Origin: Bacillus sp. FJAT-27225
Lineage (GTDB): Bacteria > Bacillota > Bacilli > Bacillales > Cytobacillaceae
Length of the DNA stretch: 64,000 bases
Direction: 5' to 3'
Assembly (NCBI RefSeq): GCF_001685025.1
Contig: NZ_MAYU01000024.1
Coordinates: 268,033-332,032 of the forward strand
Position 1 is the stretch's first letter. Each line of letters starts with the position of its first letter. This document shows, piece by piece, positions 19,748 through 29,165 of the stretch. The position numbers were made by a program, and so were the translations under genes. The notes beneath the pieces were generated by a model. It was not told the DNA's origin, searched no databases, and saw nothing but the letters and a program-made list of their open reading frames with translations.

Positions 19748-20482
19748 ATGAATATTAAAAAGGCTTTATCATTATTTGCCATAATTGGTTTTATCATGTT
19801 GGAACTTGGGAATAAGACGACTGTAGCTGACAGTGCATCGGAAATTTTAAGGCTTGCCGCTGTATTGGAAGCAGAAGATATTAGCTTTAAGGAGTGGTCG
19901 GTTTATTCACGGGAGTATATTGAAGTCTCCAATTCACCCGGGGAATTGGAGGAGTATGCCAATGAGCTTCAGGACATGTTCCCGGACTGGGAATGGTCCA
20001 TCACCTCTAAAGGCCATCTTTGGGAGGCAACTGCTGTATCTCCTTCTACCTCCTATGGCCAGGAATACCTTCAATTAATTTCTACCCGCACACCCCGTAA
20101 GGCAGATGCGTATATAATATATAAGGTGACCGGCGGAAAATGGAATGAGGAAAGTGTGGCCTTTTTACAATCAAAGAAATTTATGGATCGGCTAAACGAC
20201 ATATTTCGTGGCGAACCGTCAATTTTTTCTTGTATAAAGGGTACTTTCAATGGTAGAATGGAAAAGGTTTTATCTGAAAAAGTAACTAGTATTTTGGGAC
20301 AATTGAATGCCGCTGAAACCGAGGCAATGAGAGAAGACGATTTTATTTCCGTGTCGGGATATTCACCTGAATTTACCGATGTGTTTGGAAATGGTATGAA
20401 CGTACAAATTGCTGTTCGTCAGGCTGGGGGAAAAGAAGCAAGTGTCATTGTCGGCACCCCCATCATAACGGTTGAATATTAA
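19748..20482 (+). CDS. ywmB: YwmB family secreted protein
   Basis: This is a 244-residue protein with an N-terminal signal or anchor segment (residues 4-22) and an extracellular alpha/beta domain of the YwmB (DUF1779, TATA-box-binding-like fold) family. Recognisable parts are WEWSITSKGHLWEATAVS and the C-terminal VSGYSPEF ... PIITVEY. Its precise role is unknown; it is conserved next to murA in endospore formers. It starts with ATG behind AAAGGGAG and lies 35 bp before murA. Confidence 0.87.
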   Translation: MNIKKALSLFAIIGFIMLELGNKTTVADSASEILRLAAVLEAEDISFKEWSVYSREYIEVSNSPGELEEYANELQDMFPDWEWSITSKGHLWEATAVSPSTSYGQEYLQLISTRTPRKADAYIIYKVTGGKWNEESVAFLQSKKFMDRLNDIFRGEPSIFSCIKGTFNGRMEKVLSEKVTSILGQLNAAETEAMREDDFISVSGYSPEFTDVFGNGMNVQIAVRQAGGKEASVIVGTPIITVEY

Positions 20483-20517
20483 TATAGAAGAGAACTTGGA
20501 CGCGGAGGGGAATACAC

Positions 20518-21831
20518 TTGGAAAAAATCATCGTCCGCGGCGGAAATAGGCTGAATGGAACAGTTAAGGTTGAAGGTGCCAAAAATTCTGTACTGCCTGT
20601 ACTCGCTGCAACACTATTGGCTAGTGATGGGAAAAGTATTATTCGTGATGTGCCTACTCTCTCCGATGTATATACGATCAACGAAGTATTACGAAACCTA
20701 AACGCAGATGTCGTTTTTAAAGATAATCAAGTTGTTGTAGATGCATCTAGAGAGTTGAATGAGGAGGCACCATTTGAGTATGTCCGCAAAATGCGTGCTT
20801 CAGTATTAGTTATGGGCTCTTTGCTCGCGCGCAATGGCCGCGCACGTGTGGCACTGCCTGGTGGCTGTGCGATTGGCTCACGCCCAATCGACCAGCACTT
20901 GAAAGGCTTTGAAGCAATGGGTGCAAAAGTTAAGGTGGGGAACGGTTTTATTGAAGCGGAGGTTGATGGCCGCTTGAAAGGTGCCCGTGTTTACCTGGAT
21001 TTCCCTAGCGTTGGAGCAACTGAAAATATCATGATGGCTGCCACACTTGCGGAAGGAACGACAATCCTTGAGAACGTAGCCAAAGAACCTGAAATTGTAG
21101 ACCTTGCAAACCTTTTGAACAAAATGGGTGCAAAGGTTGTCGGTGCGGGTACAGGAACCATTCGGATTGAAGGCGTCAAGGTATTGTTCGGTGCTGACCA
21201 TTCCATTATTCCTGATCGCATCGAAGCTGGCACATTCATGGTAGCCGCTGCGATTACTGGCGGAAATGTACTAGTCAAAGGAGCGGTTCCAGAGCATTTA
21301 TCTTCATTGATTGCAAAAATGGAGGAAATGGGAATTACCATTATTGAGGAAGCGGACGGCGTACGGGTTATTGGCCCTGAAAAACTGAAGGCTGTTGATA
21401 TAAAAACGATGCCTCATCCAGGATTCCCGACCGATATGCAATCACAGATGATGGCTTTGCTGCTTCGTGCTGATGGAACAAGCATGATTACCGAAACAGT
21501 GTTTGAAAATCGGTTTATGCATGTGGAAGAGTTCCGGCGCATGAATGCCGATATTAAAATAGAAGGGCGTTCTGTTATTATTCCTGGTAAATCGAATCTC
21601 CAGGGAGCAGAAGTAGCTGCAACAGACCTTCGTGCAGCGGCAGCCCTCATTTTAACAGGCCTTGTAGCGGACGGTGTAACCAGGGTTACAGAACTGAAGC
21701 ATTTGGATCGGGGTTATGTAAATTTCCACCAAAAGCTTGCAGCCTTGGGTGCCGATATTGAGCGCGTTAAAGATGTTGAAGAAGTATTTGTTGAAGAAAC
21801 GCAACCACTTATTTCTGATATGAACGCGTAA
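20518..21831 (+). CDS. murA: UDP-N-acetylglucosamine 1-carboxyvinyltransferase (MurA)
   Basis: MurA transfers enolpyruvate from PEP to UDP-GlcNAc, the first committed step of peptidoglycan synthesis and the target of fosfomycin. It has 437 residues and starts with TTG behind GCGGAGGGG. The N-terminal [14 protein letters not shown] and the active-site loop with Cys in [13 protein letters not shown] (near residue 117) are intact, so it should be fosfomycin-sensitive. By position and similarity it corresponds to MurAA. Confidence 0.96.
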   Translation: MEKIIVRGGNRLNGTVKVEGAKNSVLPVLAATLLASDGKSIIRDVPTLSDVYTINEVLRNLNADVVFKDNQVVVDASRELNEEAPFEYVRKMRASVLVMGSLLARNGRARVALPGGCAIGSRPIDQHLKGFEAMGAKVKVGNGFIEAEVDGRLKGARVYLDFPSVGATENIMMAATLAEGTTILENVAKEPEIVDLANLLNKMGAKVVGAGTGTIRIEGVKVLFGADHSIIPDRIEAGTFMVAAAITGGNVLVKGAVPEHLSSLIAKMEEMGITIIEEADGVRVIGPEKLKAVDIKTMPHPGFPTDMQSQMMALLLRADGTSMITETVFENRFMHVEEFRRMNADIKIEGRSVIIPGKSNLQGAEVAATDLRAAAALILTGLVADGVTRVTELKHLDRGYVNFHQKLAALGADIERVKDVEEVFVEETQPLISDMNA

Positions 21832-21876
21832 TAATTACTTTATTTTATTCATGTAATGGCAGAGTATGCCGAAGTG

Positions 21877-21928
21877 AAGCCGAGGAAAAGGCTGTCTGAT
21901 GTCTGACAGTGTTCCTCGGCTTTTTTGT
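21877..21928 (+). terminator. Terminator after murA
   Basis: AAGCCGAGGAA and TTCCTCGGCTT flank a 24-base loop that itself contains GTCTGA/TCTGAC, followed by six T. It closes the ywmB-murA unit. Confidence 0.9.
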
Positions 21929-21946
21929 ATTGATACAAATGAAAGA

Positions 21947-21998
21947 GTCTTGATAAAGTAGGGAATGTCTTGATAAACACAGAAATGTCTTGATAAAT
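21947..21998 (+). repeat. 20-bp phased TGTCTTGATAAA repeat, three copies
   Basis: GTCTTGATAAA occurs at 21948, 21967 and 21987, i.e. 19 and 20 bp apart. Its complement contains TCAAGACA, the same kind of word as the 20-21 bp phased repeats at 24520-24625. Non-coding. Confidence 0.7.
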
Positions 21999-22055
21999 TT
22001 CATAAATGTACTGTAAAAGAGAGTTTGAAATTAAAAGCATTACTAGTCGCTCAGG

Positions 22056-22262
22056 TATTGGAACCGTTTTGGGCTTTGAGGAAGGCAAACACGAAGTCAA
22101 TAAGCTGTATTAGCACCATTTCAAGTTCTGAGACAAGCTGAAACGAAGCCAATGAGTCGTATTGGCATCATTTCAAGGTTTGTGACAAGCTGAAACGCAG
22201 CTAATGAGTCGTAATGGCATCCTTCCAAGTTTAGAGTAAAGCCGAAATGTATCAATAGATTG
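22056..22262 (+). repeat. 52-bp tandem repeat array 1 (four units)
   Basis: Units begin at 22056, 22108, 22160 and 22212, exactly 52 bp apart. The skeleton is TATTGG, then CATTTC at unit position 10, AG-CTGAAACG near position 29-38, and CCAATG near 41. The first unit is degenerate. It lies between the murA terminator and an unknown membrane protein gene. No open frame runs through it. Confidence 0.85.
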
Positions 22263-22345
22263 ATCGCTGCAGTTCTAAGTTTCTTTATATTGTAACAATA
22301 TCCATAGGGGCGAATTGGTAAAATGGGTGAGAGAGGTGTGTGCCC

Positions 22346-23239
22346 ATGACAAAATTTTTTATTAAGCTGAAATCAGCACTATTTACCACCCTGGCCCTTG
22401 GAGTCATAACTCTTTTTATTCCAAACTTCCTTTCTGGATCTGTCGGGTCAACGATCTTTGTTTTTGGAATCATGCTGCTTGTCGCAATGATAGGCAATAT
22501 GGTAGTAGCAATCCCAGTATCTTATTTTTCCGATTTCCTGACAAGGCGGCTCGGCGCTTTCCGATTTCCTGTTGCGGGGTTGATCCATATTGCAATTGGG
22601 CTGCTACCAGTATTGATTATTGATGAAGTAGCGTTCTATTCAATCGCAGCAGCTTTCCTATTCTTCCTCTTCACGGAGTGGCAGCAGGCAGGAAAGAAAA
22701 TTGCGTTTACCTGGAAGCCCGCTATCTCATTTATAAGTGTCGTGTCAGTTGCTGCTGCAGCGATCGTTTCAGTTCCGAGCCTTGTGAATCGCTTTCAGGA
22801 ACGGACCCATAATGCGTATATGATACCGAAAGGCTTTGAGGGTGAGATAAAGATTCTCCATGATATGAAAAATGCCCCTCAAGAAAAAACTGCTGACGGA
22901 TATGATGTGATTACCATTAATGAATCCGGATATGGACTTTCTGCAGAGCCACTCGATAGCTCCTTAATTGAAGACAAATATTTTTTCGTTGATGAAAATG
23001 GAGATAGGGAAGAAATAGAGAAACTCTGCGTATCGGTTGGCGACAGGAAAGCAATCGGTGGCGAAGGCTATGAATACACCTATGAAACACTTTATGTGAC
23101 CTCAAACAAGTGTGGCCAGGTGTTCAGGGAGAATGGCGAGAAATATTTTGGCGAGAGACTGCAAATTGAAGAAATCCTCTTTAGGGAAGGCCTTGCTGAA
23201 ATGAATGACTACGGCTATACCATCCATTCGCAAAAATAA
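22346..23239 (+). CDS. Unknown membrane protein with four N-terminal helices
   Basis: The family is not recognised. The 297-residue product has four predicted membrane helices in residues 1-150: around FFIKLKSALFTTLALGVITL, the FGIMLLVAMIGN region, IHIAIGLLPVLII with the following FYSIAAAFLFFLF, and ISFISVVSVAAAAIVS. A soluble C-terminal domain with several Tyr, Glu and two Cys follows. ATG 22346 is preferred with GAGAGG nine bases before; GTG 22340 is in frame. It is flanked by a repeat array on the left and a terminator on the right, so it is a single transcription unit between murA and spoIID, not present there in B. subtilis. Confidence 0.75.
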   Translation: MTKFFIKLKSALFTTLALGVITLFIPNFLSGSVGSTIFVFGIMLLVAMIGNMVVAIPVSYFSDFLTRRLGAFRFPVAGLIHIAIGLLPVLIIDEVAFYSIAAAFLFFLFTEWQQAGKKIAFTWKPAISFISVVSVAAAAIVSVPSLVNRFQERTHNAYMIPKGFEGEIKILHDMKNAPQEKTADGYDVITINESGYGLSAEPLDSSLIEDKYFFVDENGDREEIEKLCVSVGDRKAIGGEGYEYTYETLYVTSNKCGQVFRENGEKYFGERLQIEEILFREGLAEMNDYGYTIHSQK

Positions 23240-23241
23240 TC

Positions 23242-23280
23242 AGAACCGCTCGCCAGAATTGTACGAGCGGTTTTTTTAGT
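23242..23280 (+). terminator. Terminator of the unknown membrane protein gene
   Basis: AACCGCTCG and CGAGCGGTT form a stem followed by seven T. Confidence 0.92.
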
Positions 23281-23341
23281 TCAAAACGATAAAAAGATAG
23301 AGTACCCTCAGCAGGCGTAATCCCGAAAACCTCATCCTTTA

Positions 23342-23372
23342 GTCATATCTGCTTGTCCAACTCCATATGTTT
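23342..23372 (+). promoter_or_regulatory. Sigma-E-like promoter of spoIID
   Basis: GTCATATCT (23342-23350) and CATATGTTT (23364-23372) match the mother-cell sigma-E pattern (-35 near GTCATATT, -10 near CATACANT) with 13 bp between. The distance to the spoIID start (about 60 bp) is suitable. spoIID is a known sigma-E gene in B. subtilis. Confidence 0.7.
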
Positions 23373-23431
23373 TAATGAAGCGCAGCCGGTTCATTGCCGG
23401 CCGTTTACTTTTCAACTGGAGGCTCCGATAT

Positions 23432-24472
23432 ATGAAAAAAGTAAAACCATTCATCGCACTAGCATCCTTCCTTCTTGCTGTAACGCTCATTATACCTGCT
23501 TTACTCGTCCTCCCCTATAAGGGTGAACAGGCGGGAGGCAGACTGGGTGAAGACCTGCAGCAGGCTCCAACTGATAAGGTGAATGAACATGCAGCAGATT
23601 CCACAGTGGAAGTAGCTGTCTACCGCACCGCCCAACAGAAAATAGAAAAGTTGCAACTTAACAAATATCTCGAAGGAGTCGTCGCTGCAGAAATGCCAGC
23701 CGAGTTTGAAGAGGAGGCCTTGAAGGCACAAGCGTTGACAGCAAGGACCTATATTGTCCAACAGCTGTTGACAGAGGAGAAGCTAGGCTTGCCGGAGGGG
23801 GCACAGGTTACCGATACTGAAATTCACCAGGTATTTAAAAGTGACGAAGAGCTAAAGCAGCCTAAACCTAAAGGATGGGGTTCCGACTATAACTGGAAAA
23901 AGAAAAAAATCAGGGAGGCCGTCCGTGCAACCGACGGACAAATCCTTACCTATAATGGCAAGGCAATTACGGCGACCTTTTTTTCAACAAGCAATGGATA
24001 TACGGAGAATTCAGAGGAATACTGGCCAAATGCATTCCCCTATTTACGCAGTGTTGAAAGTCCCTGGGATAAAAAATCACCTAAGTATAAGAGCCAAATG
24101 ACGATTGCAGTCACAGATTTTGAAAGCAAGCTAGGCGTAAAGATTGGCAATTCCAAGACAATTGGAGTCATTAAAGGCCGGACAGCAGGCAACCGGGTAG
24201 GAACAGTCGACTTCAATGGAAAGAGCCTGACCGGAAAACAGATCAGAGAGCAGCTTGGGCTCAGATCCTCCGATTTTTCCTGGGAGAGGCGCGGCGATAA
24301 AATCCTGATCACAACGCGCGGCTTTGGACACGGAGTCGGGATGAGCCAGTACGGAGCCAATGGCATGGCGGCCGAGGGAAAATCATATGAAGAAATCGTC
24401 AAACACTACTATAAAGGCATTGATATCAGCAAAGCAGACGCAATGCTTGCGACTATAACCGCAGGAAAGTAA
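23432..24472 (+). CDS. spoIID: Stage II sporulation protein D, lytic transglycosylase
   Basis: SpoIID is a mother-cell membrane-anchored enzyme that cuts glycan strands during engulfment. The 346-residue product has an N-terminal membrane helix (residues 8-28). The catalytic glutamate region is [20 protein letters not shown], with [10 protein letters not shown], and the C-terminal zinc/fold motif is [20 protein letters not shown] 23432 is chosen because CTGGAGG lies just before and the product starts [10 protein letters not shown]; the frame is open to 23375 without a ribosome site. It works with SpoIIP and SpoIIM, not in this window. Confidence 0.96.
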   Translation: MKKVKPFIALASFLLAVTLIIPALLVLPYKGEQAGGRLGEDLQQAPTDKVNEHAADSTVEVAVYRTAQQKIEKLQLNKYLEGVVAAEMPAEFEEEALKAQALTARTYIVQQLLTEEKLGLPEGAQVTDTEIHQVFKSDEELKQPKPKGWGSDYNWKKKKIREAVRATDGQILTYNGKAITATFFSTSNGYTENSEEYWPNAFPYLRSVESPWDKKSPKYKSQMTIAVTDFESKLGVKIGNSKTIGVIKGRTAGNRVGTVDFNGKSLTGKQIREQLGLRSSDFSWERRGDKILITTRGFGHGVGMSQYGANGMAAEGKSYEEIVKHYYKGIDISKADAMLATITAGK

Positions 24473-24475
24473 ATC

Positions 24476-24512
24476 AGGCCGGCCCCATTCATTCATGGGG
24501 CTGGCTTTTTAA
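24476..24512 (+). terminator. Terminator after spoIID
   Basis: GGCCGGCCCCAT and ATGGGGCTGGC form a stem with a short TCATTC-type loop followed by TTTTT. Confidence 0.92.
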
Positions 24513-24519
24513 ATGGATT

Positions 24520-24625
24520 CAGGACAACATTTTCAAGACAACTTTTCATATATACGGGACGTTTCCCAAAAAATGCGCGACATTTCCAAATGATACAGGA
24601 CAGATTTCTGAATATTCAGGACAAA
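24520..24625 (+). repeat. 20-21 bp phased GGACA repeat
   Basis: GGACA or a one-base variant recurs at 24522, 24536, 24557, 24578, 24598 and 24619; the last five spacings are 21, 21, 20 and 21 bp. Most copies are followed by TTTC or TTTT. Non-coding. The same word pair at 21-bp distance is seen at 51617 and 51638. Confidence 0.65.
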
Positions 24626-24786
24626 CGAGTCCGCTGGGCAGAGTAAGAATGAGAAATAGTGAAATCAACCAAACTGGAATGAGTTTAAAGCCCAATTTAA
24701 AATCTATTCACAGATGAGCAGCTGCGAATAGTGATTTAGTTAATGAAGAATTTTTTATACTACCGGGATTTGTGCTCAATAATCCA

Positions 24787-25008
24787 TCTCGTGGACATTT
24801 CATCCTCCCAGGAGAGTCAAAATGTCCACGAAACCCCATTTGGTGGACATTTCACCCTCTCAGGAGAGTCTAATTGTCTACGAAACCCCATTTGGTGGAC
24901 ATTTCACCCTCTCAGGAGAGTCTAATTGTCTACGAAACCTCATTTGGTGGACATTTCACCCTTCCAGGACAGCCAAACTGTCCGCGAAATCATTCTCATT
25001 ACCAAAAA
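24787..25008 (+). repeat. 52-bp tandem repeat array 2 (four units)
   Basis: The word CATTTCA recurs at 24796, 24848, 24900 and 24952, exactly 52 bp apart. Units contain TGGTGGACATTTCACCCTC, an AGGAGAGTC block and TGTC-ACGAAACC. Units 2 and 3 are nearly identical. Three nested open frames shifted by 52 bp arise from the repeat and are not genes. The remaining 24626-24786 shows nothing. Confidence 0.88.
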
Positions 25009-25023
25009 ATACAGTCCACTGTT

Positions 25024-25467
25024 TCAGGCTGTCCCCTCTCGCATCCAGTCTCTCCATTTTCCCAGCAGTTCCTTAAGCCTTGAAAACTTCCCTTTAAACA
25101 TTGCACCATCTACAAAATAATACACGGCCAAAACACCGGTAACGTCTTTAAAAAGGTCAAACAGCGAAGCAGAGCGGTACGGGTAAAACGACTGATGAAT
25201 CTCATCTGTCAGTCCATACAGGGAGGCGGCGGCCGCGAGAATAAGATTGACCTGAACAGTAAATTTCTTTTTCAAAGTCAGGAAGGCAATGACAAACAGT
25301 CCGTATAAAATCGCAAATTCCACAAAATGAAGGGACTCCTTAATGGTCCGGTCGAGCGTTGAATCCGGGAGCTCGACAAAATGGTTACTTGGCAGGCTCG
25401 ACATAATCCATATCAATGCCATATAGATGAAAGGCAGCAGCCGGGCCGCCCATTTGACAATTTTCAT
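25024..25467 (-). CDS. VanZ-like membrane protein
   Basis: This is a 147-residue membrane protein of the VanZ-like family, with four helices. The typical residues are seen in WIMSSLPSNHF, KESLHFVEFAILYGLF and the TDEIHQSFYPYRSASLFDLF region (Asp/Glu-His motif shared with VanZ and phosphotransbutyrylase-linked proteins). VanZ family members can affect teicoplanin sensitivity, but the role of this one is unknown. It lies on the opposite strand between spoIID and spoIIQ. Confidence 0.85.
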   Translation of the reverse strand: MKIVKWAARLLPFIYMALIWIMSSLPSNHFVELPDSTLDRTIKESLHFVEFAILYGLFVIAFLTLKKKFTVQVNLILAAAASLYGLTDEIHQSFYPYRSASLFDLFKDVTGVLAVYYFVDGAMFKGKFSRLKELLGKWRDWMREGTA

Positions 25468-25538
25468 AAAAAAATCTCCCTTTCATGCATAAAACATTCT
25501 AAACAAACAAAAAATAATCTAAAAAATTTTCAAGCCAT

Positions 25539-25568
25539 GTATATAATTCTACCATTGTGTTCAGAATG
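25539..25568 (+). promoter_or_regulatory. Possible sigma-F promoter of spoIIQ
   Basis: GTATA (25539-25543) is followed after 15 bp by GTTCAGAATG (25559-25568), which fits the sigma-F pattern GTATA-N15-GGNNANANT at all but one fixed position. spoIIQ is a forespore sigma-F gene in B. subtilis. The transcript leader would be short, which lowers confidence. Confidence 0.45.
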
Positions 25569-25586
25569 ATTGCTGAGGTGATGATA

Positions 25587-26438
25587 ATGAGAGAGGAAGA
25601 AAAAAAGCAATCTTCTCGAGGTTTCAAACGCTTTTTAAAAAAGCGCTGGGTATTACCCACAGTTTACATTCTTAGTGCAGCTATCATTCTGACTGGTGTT
25701 CTTTGGTATCAGAACAGCGGCGACTCAGCAGACAAAAATGATTACAAATCGACTGATATCGCCAAAAAGCAGTTCAATGAACCTTCCGTCGAAGTAAACA
25801 AGTCTATGGAAACCCTCTCGATGCCAGTTGGCAACGAGGAGCAGACAGTCATTCAGAAGAAATTCTACGACAACGCTGCAAGTGAAAAGGATCAAGAAGC
25901 GGCACTGGTATTCTATAACAATACCTACGTTCCGAACACAGGCCTTGATATCGCAATGAAGGACGGCTCCTCGTTTGATGTCCTTGCAGCACTTAGCGGT
26001 ACAGTCACTAGAGTAGAGGAAGACTCCCTGCTTGGTAACTTGATCGAAGTCCAGCATGACACTGGTATTGTAACACACTATCAATCCGTAAAAGATATTA
26101 AGGTCAAAGCTGGCGACACAGTTGACAAAGGAGACGTGCTTGCGGCTGCTGGCCAAAGCCTGCTGAATGAAAAAGCCGGCACTCATGTCCACTTTGAAAT
26201 CCGCAAGGACGGCGTCGCAGTCAATCCGCAAAACTACTTCGACAAGCCGTTGAGCGCACTCCAACAAGAACAAGTTGGCGAGCAGAAAGCAGCGAATAAA
26301 AAGGCAGCTGTTGAGGAAGACAACAATAGCCCAAAACCGGTTGATAAGGAAGATGCAAAGGAAGATTCCAAAGAATCCTCCGAGCAGCCAGCTGACGATT
26401 CTTCATCTGAGGAAAGCGGCGACAACTCAAATTCATAA
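25587..26438 (+). CDS. spoIIQ: Stage II sporulation protein Q, LytM-like forespore protein
   Basis: SpoIIQ is the forespore membrane protein that binds SpoIIIAH across the intermembrane space during engulfment. It has 283 residues: a membrane helix (about 24-44), a LytM/M23 domain (about 110-225) and an acidic Ser-rich tail. In the LytM domain the first zinc ligand of the usual HxxxD is replaced (PNTGLDIA, Asn instead of His), while the HVHFEI pair is intact, so hydrolase activity is doubtful, as in B. subtilis. ATG 25587 has GAGGTG six bases before; ATG 25581 and the upstream frame are less likely. Confidence 0.94.
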   Translation: MREEEKKQSSRGFKRFLKKRWVLPTVYILSAAIILTGVLWYQNSGDSADKNDYKSTDIAKKQFNEPSVEVNKSMETLSMPVGNEEQTVIQKKFYDNAASEKDQEAALVFYNNTYVPNTGLDIAMKDGSSFDVLAALSGTVTRVEEDSLLGNLIEVQHDTGIVTHYQSVKDIKVKAGDTVDKGDVLAAAGQSLLNEKAGTHVHFEIRKDGVAVNPQNYFDKPLSALQQEQVGEQKAANKKAAVEEDNNSPKPVDKEDAKEDSKESSEQPADDSSSEESGDNSNS

Positions 26439-26449
26439 TCAATGCTAGG

Positions 26450-26481
26450 AAAGGGAGGGGCAACCCTCTCTTTTTTTTTTA
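26450..26481 (+). terminator. Terminator after spoIIQ
   Basis: AAAGGGAGGG and CCCTCTCTTT form a stem with GCAA loop and a run of ten T. The following 26482-26722 (240 bp) shows no gene. Confidence 0.92.
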
Positions 26482-26722
26482 ATGAAAAAAAGCTCTATAA
26501 ATAAGTTCGCATTTCTTGTTCAGACTTGCATCTTTCCGATAAGCTTCCAAAGAGATTCGTTCCATAAAAAGATTAAAGAGACGAAACTGCTTATTGGGTT
26601 ATTTTTTCGCGAATCGGTCATAAATGATCCCACTGAAAAGCCAGTTGGCAAGGGCTGAATCGTTAGCCTTTCAAAACAGTTATTGGTAAAATGGGGAAAA
26701 CAGGATTTTAGGGGGATAGGTG

Positions 26723-28723
26723 ATGAAAAAGCGAATAGGCTTGCTGATAGCAGCCGTCCTAATGGTAGTGCTTGCCGGATGTACGGAAAAACCGCAGCCT
26801 GCGGACCGTTTTTCACAATACATAGAGTTATGGAACAAGCAGGACTTTGACAAAATGTATGACTATTTGTCCTCTGGTGCTAGAGATGGGATTACGAAAA
26901 AAGAGTTTACGGAGCGCTATCAGAAAATTTATGGAGACCTCCAAATTAATAACCTAAAGATAAGCTTTAAGAAGCTGAAAGAAGACAAGCAGGCAGAAGA
27001 AGAGCAGGCATCATACGGCTATACGGCAAAAATGGACAGCATCGCCGGTCCAATTGAATTCGGCCACGATGCCTATCTAGTCAAGGAAACTCGGAATGAT
27101 GACGAAAATTGGTATATAGACTGGAATACGAGCTATATTTTCCCGCAGATGGAGAAGACGGATAAAATTTCGCTCTCCTCGCAAACCCCAGCACGCGGTG
27201 ATATTTATGACCGAAACGGCAACAAGCTTGCAACCATTGGGCTTGTCCTTGAGATTGGCCTTGTCCCTCAAGCAATGGCCGGCAAGGAAAAAGAGAATAT
27301 TGCCAAGGTAGCAGAGCTTTTGAATATGCCGGAGGAAACGATAGAGAAGGCAGTCAGCGCGAAGTGGGTGAAACCTGAATACTTTGTTCCGCTTAAAAAG
27401 GTTTCTCCGCTGGATACAGCATTGATTGATGAACTTATTAAGCTTGACCCTGTACAGACCAAAAAGGTGGAATCTCGTGTCTACCCGTACGGGGAAGCAA
27501 CAGCCCATCTGGTGGGCTATGTAGGCCAGGTAACAGCCGACAATCTAGAAAAAATGAAAGACAAGGGATATTCAAGCGGGGATATAATCGGGAAGAGTGG
27601 GTTGGAAGAGCAATTCGAAGAGCAGCTTCGGGGTCAGCCGGGAGTGCAGATCTTAATAGTCGACGAAGCGGGAAATAAGGAAGTGCTGGCTGAAAAACCG
27701 GTTGTTCATGGTGAGCATGTCAAGCTGACAATTGATGCCGACCTTCAAACCAAGATAGCTGCAGAAATGAAAAAAGAGGCTGGAGCCGCCATTGCACTTC
27801 ATCCTAAAACTGGAGAAACATTGGCGCTGGTCAGCTCCCCATCTTTTGACCCGAATCAGATTGTATTTGGGATGTCGGCTCCTGAGTGGAAGAAACTGAA
27901 CGAAGACCCGAAGAAGCCGCTAAATGCCCGTTTTAATGACAGATATGCCCCAGGGTCGGTGATAAAACCAATTGTTGCGGGTGCAGCATTGACTGCCGGT
28001 GAGCTCGACCCGGCAGCAGCCATGAATGTGAAAGGCCTTAAATGGCAAAAGGATGCATCGTGGGGCGGATATTATGTGACTCGGGTACGCGAGGCATCGG
28101 ACGTAAATCTCGAAAAAGCGCTAGTCTACTCTGACAATATTTACTTTGCGCAAACGTCTTTGAAAATGGGGAAGGATAAATTTTCAGAGACAATGAAGAA
28201 CTTTGCTTTTGGAGAAGAGCTAGGCTATCCATTCCCGCTTGAAACATCTCAGACAGGCTCGCTGGATTCCGAGCTTTTCCTGGCTGATGCCGGTTATGGC
28301 CAAGCCCAGCTCGAGATGAATATCGTTCACCTTGGTTCAAGCTATACACCTTTCTTGAATGGCGGCAATATGATTAAGCCGGTTCTATTACTGGACGAGG
28401 AAAAGAGCCAAGTGTTAAAGCAAGGTGCAATCAGTCCTGAAGCTGCATCAACTGTTGGAGGAATCCTTAGGAAAGTAGTTTCCGATCCAGGCGGGACAGC
28501 ACATAAAGCTGAAATAAAGGATTATCCGCTTTCCGGAAAGACGGGAACCGCTGAGATTAAGGAAAAACAAGGGGAAACTGGCAAGGAAAATGGCTGGTTT
28601 GTTGCATACAATGCTGAAGCAGGTGATATGCTTATTGCAATGGTGATCGAGGATGTCCAGAAACGAGGCAGCTCCAGCATACCAATCAATATCGTGAAAA
28701 CGATTTTCGAAGAGATAAAATGA
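26723..28723 (+). CDS. Class B penicillin-binding protein, PBP3/MecA-like lipoprotein
   Basis: This is a peptidoglycan transpeptidase of 666 residues. The N-terminus is a lipoprotein signal (MVVLAGCTEK). It is followed by an NTF2-like MecA N-terminal domain (residues about 27-145), the PBP dimerisation domain with RGDIYDRNG, and the transpeptidase domain. Active-site motifs are SVIK (in APGSVIKP, about residue 410), SDN (in VYSDNIYF) and KTGTAE near residue 605. The architecture matches B. subtilis PbpC (PBP3) and related low-affinity PBPs. ATG 26723 follows GGGGGATAGG; GTG 26720 is in frame. Confidence 0.93.
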   Translation: MKKRIGLLIAAVLMVVLAGCTEKPQPADRFSQYIELWNKQDFDKMYDYLSSGARDGITKKEFTERYQKIYGDLQINNLKISFKKLKEDKQAEEEQASYGYTAKMDSIAGPIEFGHDAYLVKETRNDDENWYIDWNTSYIFPQMEKTDKISLSSQTPARGDIYDRNGNKLATIGLVLEIGLVPQAMAGKEKENIAKVAELLNMPEETIEKAVSAKWVKPEYFVPLKKVSPLDTALIDELIKLDPVQTKKVESRVYPYGEATAHLVGYVGQVTADNLEKMKDKGYSSGDIIGKSGLEEQFEEQLRGQPGVQILIVDEAGNKEVLAEKPVVHGEHVKLTIDADLQTKIAAEMKKEAGAAIALHPKTGETLALVSSPSFDPNQIVFGMSAPEWKKLNEDPKKPLNARFNDRYAPGSVIKPIVAGAALTAGELDPAAAMNVKGLKWQKDASWGGYYVTRVREASDVNLEKALVYSDNIYFAQTSLKMGKDKFSETMKNFAFGEELGYPFPLETSQTGSLDSELFLADAGYGQAQLEMNIVHLGSSYTPFLNGGNMIKPVLLLDEEKSQVLKQGAISPEAASTVGGILRKVVSDPGGTAHKAEIKDYPLSGKTGTAEIKEKQGETGKENGWFVAYNAEAGDMLIAMVIEDVQKRGSSSIPINIVKTIFEEIK

Positions 28724-28738
28724 GGTAATCCAAAGGGG

Positions 28739-28772
28739 GGTTCCCAAGAGTGGGGGCCTCTTTTCTTTTTCA
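28739..28772 (+). terminator. Probable terminator after the PBP gene
   Basis: GGTTCCC and GGGGGCC can pair with two G-U pairs around AAGAGT, followed by TCTTTTCTTTTT. Confidence 0.6.
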
Positions 28773-28897
28773 AAAACAACTTCAAGAATAGAGTTAAAGA
28801 GGCCAATTGAAATTGGCGGGCCTTCCTGTAAGCTGTTCTTCCATTTTCGAATGTTCCGATCGAAAAAGAAATGAATGACTCAATCCCGTGCAGGGTC

Positions 28898-29090
28898 TAT
28901 TGGTTACATTTCGACCTTCTCGAGAGTCTAAAACGTTGCCAATAAAGCTTATTGGTTACATTTCCGCTTTCTCAAGCGCCTGAAACGGCGTCAATAAGGC
29001 CTATTGGTTACATTTTGCATCTCTTCAAAGCCTGAAACGTCACCAATAAATTCTATTCGTTTTATTTCACATGTCTTCAGTATTGGAAAT
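28898..29090 (+). repeat. 52-bp tandem repeat array 3 (four units)
   Basis: CATTT (TATTT in the last) recurs at 28907, 28959, 29011 and 29063, exactly 52 bp apart. The skeleton is TATTGGTTACATTT, then a variable block, AG-CTGAAACG and CCAATAAA. The last unit is degenerate. It lies between a PBP gene and an acetyltransferase gene; no open frame crosses it. 28773-28897 shows nothing else. Confidence 0.87.
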
Positions 29091-29165
29091 GCTATCACTT
29101 TTAAAATCTTATCACTAGTACGTCTATAAATAGAATTGCAGCCCAAAAAGATAGGGGATACCGTC

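Noticed and set aside
24743..25120. Four nested plus-strand frames of 60-84 codons in repeat array 2
   Set aside because: They are offset by 52 bp and arise because the repeat has no stop in one frame; no ribosome site and no conserved product.
22056..29090. The 52-bp arrays as CRISPR arrays
   Set aside because: The units are contiguous with no unique spacers between constant repeats, copy number is only 3-4, and no cas gene is in the window.
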